NCBI RefSeq assembly: GCF_014859505.1
Contig: NZ_JACUUD010000004.1
Coordinates: 1 to 63,608 of the forward strand
DNA from: Halomonas sp.
Lineage (GTDB): Bacteria; Pseudomonadota; Gammaproteobacteria; Pseudomonadales; Halomonadaceae
Direction: 5' to 3'
Length of the DNA stretch: 63,608 nt
A model generated the notes under the pieces. It did not search any database and was not told the DNA's origin. It was given only the letters and a program-made list of their open reading frames with translations. Positions 59,066 through 63,608 of this stretch are shown here, one piece after another. A program made the translations under genes and the position numbers. Numbering within the stretch: position 1 is the first letter of the stretch; the number at the start of each line of letters is the position of its first letter.

Positions 59066-59416
59066 GAAAAACCTCCTGAAGAAAAGCTGTTGGACTGCGC
59101 CAGATTGGCACGAGCCCGTGGCGTCCCACTAGCGGGGTGGCCATGTTAGTGAACACTGTTTTTAACTGGGTTCAATGTCAACCTTGCTGACGCTTTGACC
59201 ACCGCTGATTGACTCTGTGCGGCTCATTCTAGCCCGAAATCGCTCAAGGAATGTGAAAGTCACGCGAGGGCTGGTCCCCTCGCGCTGGCGCGCCGGGCTG
59301 GCCAGAAAAGGATCCCCCTCGCATAGGGTCACTGCCCCTGGAGCCCCCTTCCTGCCGACGATGTAGTCGGGCGACAACCGGTGCTTCATCCAACGGGGCA
59401 TTGTGGCAGGGGGTGA
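59066..59416. other. Intergenic region upstream of the glycine-zipper lipoprotein
   Basis: About 350 nt between two minus-strand genes. I see a TTGACA hexamer on the minus strand (59181-59176) without a matching -10, and no supported gene. Short open frames here resemble nothing I know. Confidence 0.45.
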
Positions 59417-60604
59417 TCATGCCGGCTGTCGGCGCCATAGCCAGGCGGCAATTCCCAGGGTGATGCCCAGCACCAGCCAGGAGCCCGCCGCCACACCGGG
59501 CCAGGCACCCGCCCGCCAGAACGGCTCGAACCAGAAGGCACCAAGGCTCGCGCCGCTGTAGTAGAAGACCAGATAGAGCGCCGAGGCACTTCCCCTTGCC
59601 TTCCCCGCGTGGCGCCCCACCCAGTTCGAGGCCATGGCGTGGGCCAGGAAGAAGCCAAAGGAGTTGATGGTCAGGCCCAGCACGATCAGTGCCAATGAGC
59701 CCGCCAGAGTCACCAGAGTCCCGCCCATCAGGATCAGGATACCCAGCATCATGCAGGCGGTCGGAGACAGGCGCCGCCCCAGCCGGCCGGAGAGCGACGA
59801 GCCCAAGGTGCCGCCCAGGTAGGTCAGGAAGATCAACCCCAGCACGCTCGGCCCCAGCCCGAAGGGCGCCTCGGCCAGGCGAAAGGTCAGGTAGCTGTAC
59901 TGGTTGATGAAGATCAGGAAGTTGAGCCCACCCAGCAGGTAGGCGGCCAGCAGCAGCGGGTTGCGCAGATGCCCGGCCAGGTCGTTCAGTGCGCCACGCA
60001 GTTCGAAGGGACGCGGGGTGAAGCCCCTGGACGCCGGCAGTAGCTTCCAGAACACGGCCAGCCCCGCCAGGGTGATCACCCCGACCGCCAGGAAGCTGGC
60101 CGAACTCCCAGCCACCTCACCCACGGCCCCGCCCACCAGTCGGCCACTGATGCCGCCCAGGGTGTTGGCGCCGATGTAGAGCCCGACCGCCGGGAGCATC
60201 GCCGCGGGCTCGAACTCATCCCCCATCCAGGCGATGGCCACCGCAGGCAGCCCCCCCAGCACGAAGCCCTGCAGCCCACGCAGCACCAGCAAGGCCTCGA
60301 AGCTCGGCGCCAGCGCCAGTCCCAGCGAAAGCGCGCCGGCCGCCAGCAGCGTCAGGCGCATGATGGCCGCGCGACCGATGGCATCCGACAGCGGCCCGAA
60401 GACCAGCAGCGAGGCCGCCAGGGCCAGGGTCGCCACCGACATCACCAGCCCCACCGCCAGGGTGGAGACGCCGTAGGCCTCGCGCAGTTCGGGCAGCAGC
60501 GGCTGGGGCGCGTAGAGGTTGATGAACACCAGGAAGGAGCCCAGGCTGAGCGCCAGGGTTGCACGCCACCAGGCGCGGGTTCGGTTATGGATCATGCCAT
60601 CCAT
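59417..60604 (-). CDS. MFS transporter (YnfM-like)
   Basis: A 395-residue major facilitator with twelve likely membrane helices. The N-terminal half shows LGSFLVFINLYAPQPLLPEL and the motif A equivalent FGPLSDAIGRAAIMRL after helix 2; the second half has FLTYLGGTLGSSLSGRLGRR. The overall pattern resembles E. coli YnfM and related exporters; substrate unknown. Start MDGM at 60604, with MIHNRTR at 60595 as an alternative. The C40 peptidase lies 26 nt upstream on the same strand, so the two may be co-transcribed. Confidence 0.85.
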   Translation of the reverse strand: MDGMIHNRTRAWWRATLALSLGSFLVFINLYAPQPLLPELREAYGVSTLAVGLVMSVATLALAASLLVFGPLSDAIGRAAIMRLTLLAAGALSLGLALAPSFEALLVLRGLQGFVLGGLPAVAIAWMGDEFEPAAMLPAVGLYIGANTLGGISGRLVGGAVGEVAGSSASFLAVGVITLAGLAVFWKLLPASRGFTPRPFELRGALNDLAGHLRNPLLLAAYLLGGLNFLIFINQYSYLTFRLAEAPFGLGPSVLGLIFLTYLGGTLGSSLSGRLGRRLSPTACMMLGILILMGGTLVTLAGSLALIVLGLTINSFGFFLAHAMASNWVGRHAGKARGSASALYLVFYYSGASLGAFWFEPFWRAGAWPGVAAGSWLVLGITLGIAAWLWRRQPA

Positions 60605-60630
60605 GCTCGCGATCTGCAGAGCGGCGCGAA

Positions 60631-61260
60631 TCAGCCCTGTCCGCTGACCTGCGCGCGCTGGGCCAGGTGGGTGGGCTCCAGGGTGCGACGCGCCTGCCAG
60701 TAATGGCGCTGCCAGTAGCGATTATCGAGCCGCGAGATCATCACCCCGCGGGAGCTGGAGGCGTGCAGGAAGCGCCCCTCCCCCAGGTAGATGCCGACGT
60801 GGTCGTAGCGGCCGGGCGGGCGGAAGAAGACCAGATCGCCGGGCACGAGCTCGCCACGCGACACCGGCTGGCCCTGGTGGACCTGCTCGCCGGTGGTGCG
60901 GGGCAGCGATAGGCGGAAGGTCTCCTCGAAGACATTCTGCACCAGGGCCGAACAGTCGACCCCCTGGAAGGAGGTGCCACCGATGCGATAGGGGGTACCC
61001 ACCCAGCGCTCATGCTGGGCCAGCAGGGCCTGCTGGATCAGCGCGGGGGGCGGGTTGCCCTGGCTGCGCGCCTCGAGAATGGGGTTGTCCACCGGAGACA
61101 TTGCCACCCCCCAGTCGCCGGATAAGCCGGGCAACTGGCGGGCGAAGTAGGACTCATCCGCGTCGCGGGAAGCGACATCGCGAGGAGCGGAGGCGCAGCC
61201 GGCCAGCAGGGCCAGCGACAGAACAACACCCAGAGCGCGGCACGACGGCGTGACGTCCAT
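60631..61260 (-). CDS. NlpC/P60 (C40) peptidase lipoprotein
   Basis: Predicted cell-wall endopeptidase anchored as a lipoprotein. The 209 residues include a signal peptide with the lipobox LLAGC at about residues 18-22 and a C40 domain with catalytic Cys in QGVDCSALVQNVFEE and His in GRYDHVGIYLGEGRFLHASS. TPYRIGGTSFQG is typical of the Spr/NlpC group, which cleaves murein cross-links. GAGAGG lies upstream of the ATG. Confidence 0.9.
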   Translation of the reverse strand: MDVTPSCRALGVVLSLALLAGCASAPRDVASRDADESYFARQLPGLSGDWGVAMSPVDNPILEARSQGNPPPALIQQALLAQHERWVGTPYRIGGTSFQGVDCSALVQNVFEETFRLSLPRTTGEQVHQGQPVSRGELVPGDLVFFRPPGRYDHVGIYLGEGRFLHASSSRGVMISRLDNRYWQRHYWQARRTLEPTHLAQRAQVSGQG

Positions 61261-61339
61261 TCCAGCGGTGACCTCTCTCCGGAGCCGCGCCCCGGCCGCG
61301 CGCAGATACGCAGGGCGTCGAGGGGGGAGTCATCGCTTT

Positions 61340-61370
61340 GGCAGTGGTGCCGGCATCCGGTATCACTGCC
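61340..61370. other. Hairpin upstream of the C40 peptidase gene
   Basis: A 14-bp stem (GGCAGTGGTGCCGG/CCGGTATCACTGCC) with a CAT loop. Two pairs are G-U on the plus strand and mismatched on the minus strand. It is beyond the stop of the DUF1266 gene and may help end its transcript. Confidence 0.35.
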
Positions 61371-61483
61371 ATAGCGGCCTGTCGGCGGCTCGCTGTAACA
61401 CATAGCTCCCGACAGGTGGAGCCTCGTTTAGACAAACCGACTATAAACCAGCCCCGGTCGGGTGGCGAGCCCAGAAGCAGGCC

Positions 61484-63608
61484 TCAGTGCAGGGTACGTG
61501 AATCTCCCGGCAGGGTGTCGACATGCATCGGCGCCCAGTGGCGGGGGCGTGCCCCGGGAAACTCGAGGCTCGCCCAGGGGCCCGCCAGGGGCGGGGCAGC
61601 GGTCAGCCAGGCGATCAGGGCCTGGCGAAAGCCGGCGAGAAAGCTCTCCCGCTCCGGGGTCTCGCCCATGAAGAAGGAGAAGCCGGCGTAGAGCCCTCGC
61701 GCATAGGCCTCCCACCCCGAATAGTGGGCCGCCGCCAGACCATAGGCGCGCTCCAGCACCGACACGAAGGCGCCCTCCTCCAGCCAGCCGAGCTGGCGGG
61801 CGGCGATGGCCAGATCCACCACCTGGGCCAGGTCCCAGGCGGCCATGTCGGTCTCGTTGCAGCCGTCCTCGTTGTCCCGGACCCGCTGCAGGCGCAGCAG
61901 GTGAGTGCGCTCCTCATCGCTGCACTCGCCGGACTCCAGGGTAGCGATCTCGGAGCCAAGCCGGGCAGCATTGAGGGTGTAGGGCGCATAGTTGATCAGG
62001 TACTCCTGACGGTCGCCGGACTCGAGCAGGAACTCCAGGAACTCGCCCAGCTCCTCGGCGCCCTGGAGGCCGTAGTGGCCATCGACCCACTCGCGAATCG
62101 CCACGCACTCACGTTCGCTCTCCGGGTGGGGCAGGCTCCAGGCCGCGCTGTTGAGCGGCCCCACCAGCGCCATGGAAGTGAACACGCTGAGGCTGGGCCG
62201 GGGGCCCGGCTCCTGCCATTCGCCGGCACGCCAGTCGAGCCAGTGGAGCAGACTGCCGGGGTCCTCCTCGTGCCAGCGGATCTCGAGGGCCAGGGAGGGC
62301 TGTTCCTCCTCCGGCAACAGCCCCTCCCAGCTCGCCCAGGCCTCCATCAGGCGGCGGGCATCCGGGTAGAAACGGCACAGGGAGGCGCTCAGGGCATCGG
62401 CGAGCGACGCCAGGCCCTCGGCGTCGAACCCCTCGCTGTCCATGGCCATCTGCAGGTAGAAGGCGTACTTCTCGGCCATGTGAATGGTGGCCGCATGCCG
62501 GCTGCCGCGACGCAGGCTAGCGCGCTGGACCAACCCTTCCGGGTCGGCGTGGCCAAAGGAGGTCTCCGCCGGCGGCAGGGCGCCATGGGCGGCATCCGCG
62601 GCCAGCTGGTTGAGATGGTGCGCCTGGGCCGGCAACCAGTAGCGTGAAAGCGCCTCGATTCCCTCGTCGGGGTGCAGGTCGAGGGTCTCGGCCAGGTACT
62701 GTCGGGCATCGTCGCGCCGCGCCGCGGACACCGGCCCCGCTGGCCCCTGGCGCGCCGCCAGTTCGGGCTCACGCACCGCGGCCAGCGCCAGCACCCAGTG
62801 CCGGGGATCGGACCGCCAGGCCCGTACGGCCTGCCGGGAGCGCTCCAGAAGGTCATGCCCCACCACCCCCTGCAGCGCCGGACGCCAGGGGCTGACCGGC
62901 GACTGCCGCAGCAACCGCCAGTCGGCCTCGAAGGCGGGCAGCAGGTTGCGCCCCTCGAAGAGACTCCTGCCGCGCTGATAGGCCCGGGCCAGGGCCGACC
63001 AGTCGCTGTAGCGATGCAACACCAGATCGGCGCCGTGCAGGGCGAAATCGGTGGCCTCGCAGTCGCTGAGCCAGCCCAGGCAGGCCCCAGCCCAGGCCAG
63101 GTCGACCAGGCGCAGCCAGTCCCAGGCGGCCCACTCCAGCGGCTCGCCGTGCTCGACAAACTCGAGCAGCACCCGGCCATAGCGCTGGTCATCCTCCTCG
63201 AGCTTTTGAAGCCAGGCATACTGGCTCGCTGGGTCGCTCTCCAGCAACCGCGTGGCGTCCAGGTCCCACCCCTGGCGATCCCCCTGGGCGCCCAGCCACA
63301 GCAGGGCGCGCACCAGGTCATCGCGACCCTGGATCTGCCAGGCGTCGACCAGCCACTCGGCCAGGCCCGACCAGTCCTCCTCGCCAGCGGGCACCATCAT
63401 CACCGGCGCGAAGCCGGCACGCAGCCGCCACACCTGCGCCGCCGCCTCGGCGGGCCACAGTGGCGGCAGGGCATCATGGATCGCCAGCCATTCACCAAGG
63501 CGCTCCCAGGTGATGCCGTCGCCCTCATGCTCGAGGGCGGCCAGCGCCTCGCAGGCCTCGGCAAAACCGTCATCGCCGCGCACCCAGCCCTCGGCGCTGC
63601 GGGCCCGG
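61484..63608 (-). CDS. DUF1266-family protein with two tandem domains (5' end beyond window)
   Basis: At least 699 residues. Two clearly homologous regions occur. Region 1 (about residues 78-230 from the GTG at 63583) has WQIQGRDDLVRALLWLGAQG and AAWDWLRLVDLAWAGACLGW, then SDWSALARAYQRGRSLFEG. Region 2 (about 498-670) has YGLQGAEELGEFLEFLLESG and AAWDLAQVVDLAIAARQLGW, then SGWEAYARGLYAGFSFFMG. These match the DUF1266 pattern of E. coli YbeR/YbeU; function unknown. The frame has no stop up to the right edge and reads RARSAEGW before the GTG, so the true start is probably outside. No signal peptide is visible. Confidence 0.7.
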   Translation of the reverse strand, partial: RARSAEGWVRGDDGFAEACEALAALEHEGDGITWERLGEWLAIHDALPPLWPAEAAAQVWRLRAGFAPVMMVPAGEEDWSGLAEWLVDAWQIQGRDDLVRALLWLGAQGDRQGWDLDATRLLESDPASQYAWLQKLEEDDQRYGRVLLEFVEHGEPLEWAAWDWLRLVDLAWAGACLGWLSDCEATDFALHGADLVLHRYSDWSALARAYQRGRSLFEGRNLLPAFEADWRLLRQSPVSPWRPALQGVVGHDLLERSRQAVRAWRSDPRHWVLALAAVREPELAARQGPAGPVSAARRDDARQYLAETLDLHPDEGIEALSRYWLPAQAHHLNQLAADAAHGALPPAETSFGHADPEGLVQRASLRRGSRHAATIHMAEKYAFYLQMAMDSEGFDAEGLASLADALSASLCRFYPDARRLMEAWASWEGLLPEEEQPSLALEIRWHEEDPGSLLHWLDWRAGEWQEPGPRPSLSVFTSMALVGPLNSAAWSLPHPESERECVAIREWVDGHYGLQGAEELGEFLEFLLESGDRQEYLINYAPYTLNAARLGSEIATLESGECSDEERTHLLRLQRVRDNEDGCNETDMAAWDLAQVVDLAIAARQLGWLEEGAFVSVLERAYGLAAAHYSGWEAYARGLYAGFSFFMGETPERESFLAGFRQALIAWLTAAPPLAGPWASLEFPGARPRHWAPMHVDTLPGDSRTLH

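Noticed and set aside
59162..59401. A 79-codon minus-strand frame upstream of the glycine-zipper lipoprotein
   Set aside because: No ribosome-binding site, no family resemblance and no codon-bias support; left as intergenic.

Overview
The window is GC-rich, densely coding gammaproteobacterial chromosome, most likely from Halomonas or a close relative in the Halomonadaceae. This rests on gene order shared with Pseudomonas core clusters, a GDH-180 class NAD-glutamate dehydrogenase, monomeric NADP isocitrate dehydrogenase, long-type isocitrate lyase and a pseudomonad-like RMF. I see no rRNA, tRNA, IS element, prophage, CRISPR array or origin. It is ordinary core genome, and I found no obvious new multi-gene system. 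The interesting signals are small: duplicated gene 3' ends, degenerate family members, hairpins and operator-like repeats.

Layout. (1) 1-5083, minus strand: a putrescine uptake and gamma-glutamylation cluster (puuB-like, puuA-like, potF, potG), cut by the left edge. (2) 5285-9957, minus: hemA-prfA-prmC-(lrp)-moeB, with lrp placed inside an otherwise familiar cluster. (3) 10120-17167, plus: TPR lipoprotein-lolB-ispE-prs-rplY-pth-ychF, the same order as in Pseudomonas. (4) 17192-20985, plus: msrB, rbgA, alaA, htpX. (5) 21125-25302: pdxB, a small WGR-like protein, a glutaredoxin-like protein and rlmKL. (6) 25547-28419: rmf, pyrD, mgtE. (7) 28507-36170, minus: gdhB, trmA, murI and a hemerythrin-like protein. 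(8) 36348-49061: rarA (plus) facing lolA-ftsK (minus), then aat-bpt-infA (plus) facing clpA-clpS-idh (minus). (9) 49367-55342, plus: rluE-nudJ-mnmA-hflD-purB-roxA-GNAT, tightly packed with several stop/start overlaps. (10) 55670-63608: aceA, slyD, a small membrane protein, a glycine-zipper lipoprotein, an MFS transporter, a C40 peptidase lipoprotein and a two-domain DUF1266 protein that is open at the right edge.

Many genes serve ribosomes and translation: release factor and its methylase, peptidyl-tRNA hydrolase, L25, YchF, RbgA, RMF, rRNA and tRNA modification enzymes, L16 hydroxylase, IF-1, and the Aat/Bpt/ClpS/ClpA N-end-rule pathway. Carbon and nitrogen metabolism is represented by putrescine-to-glutamate reactions, GdhB, AlaA, Idh and AceA, the last two competing for isocitrate. 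Outer-membrane lipoprotein trafficking is represented by LolA and LolB. Coordinates were read by hand. Promoter and operator calls are pattern matches only.
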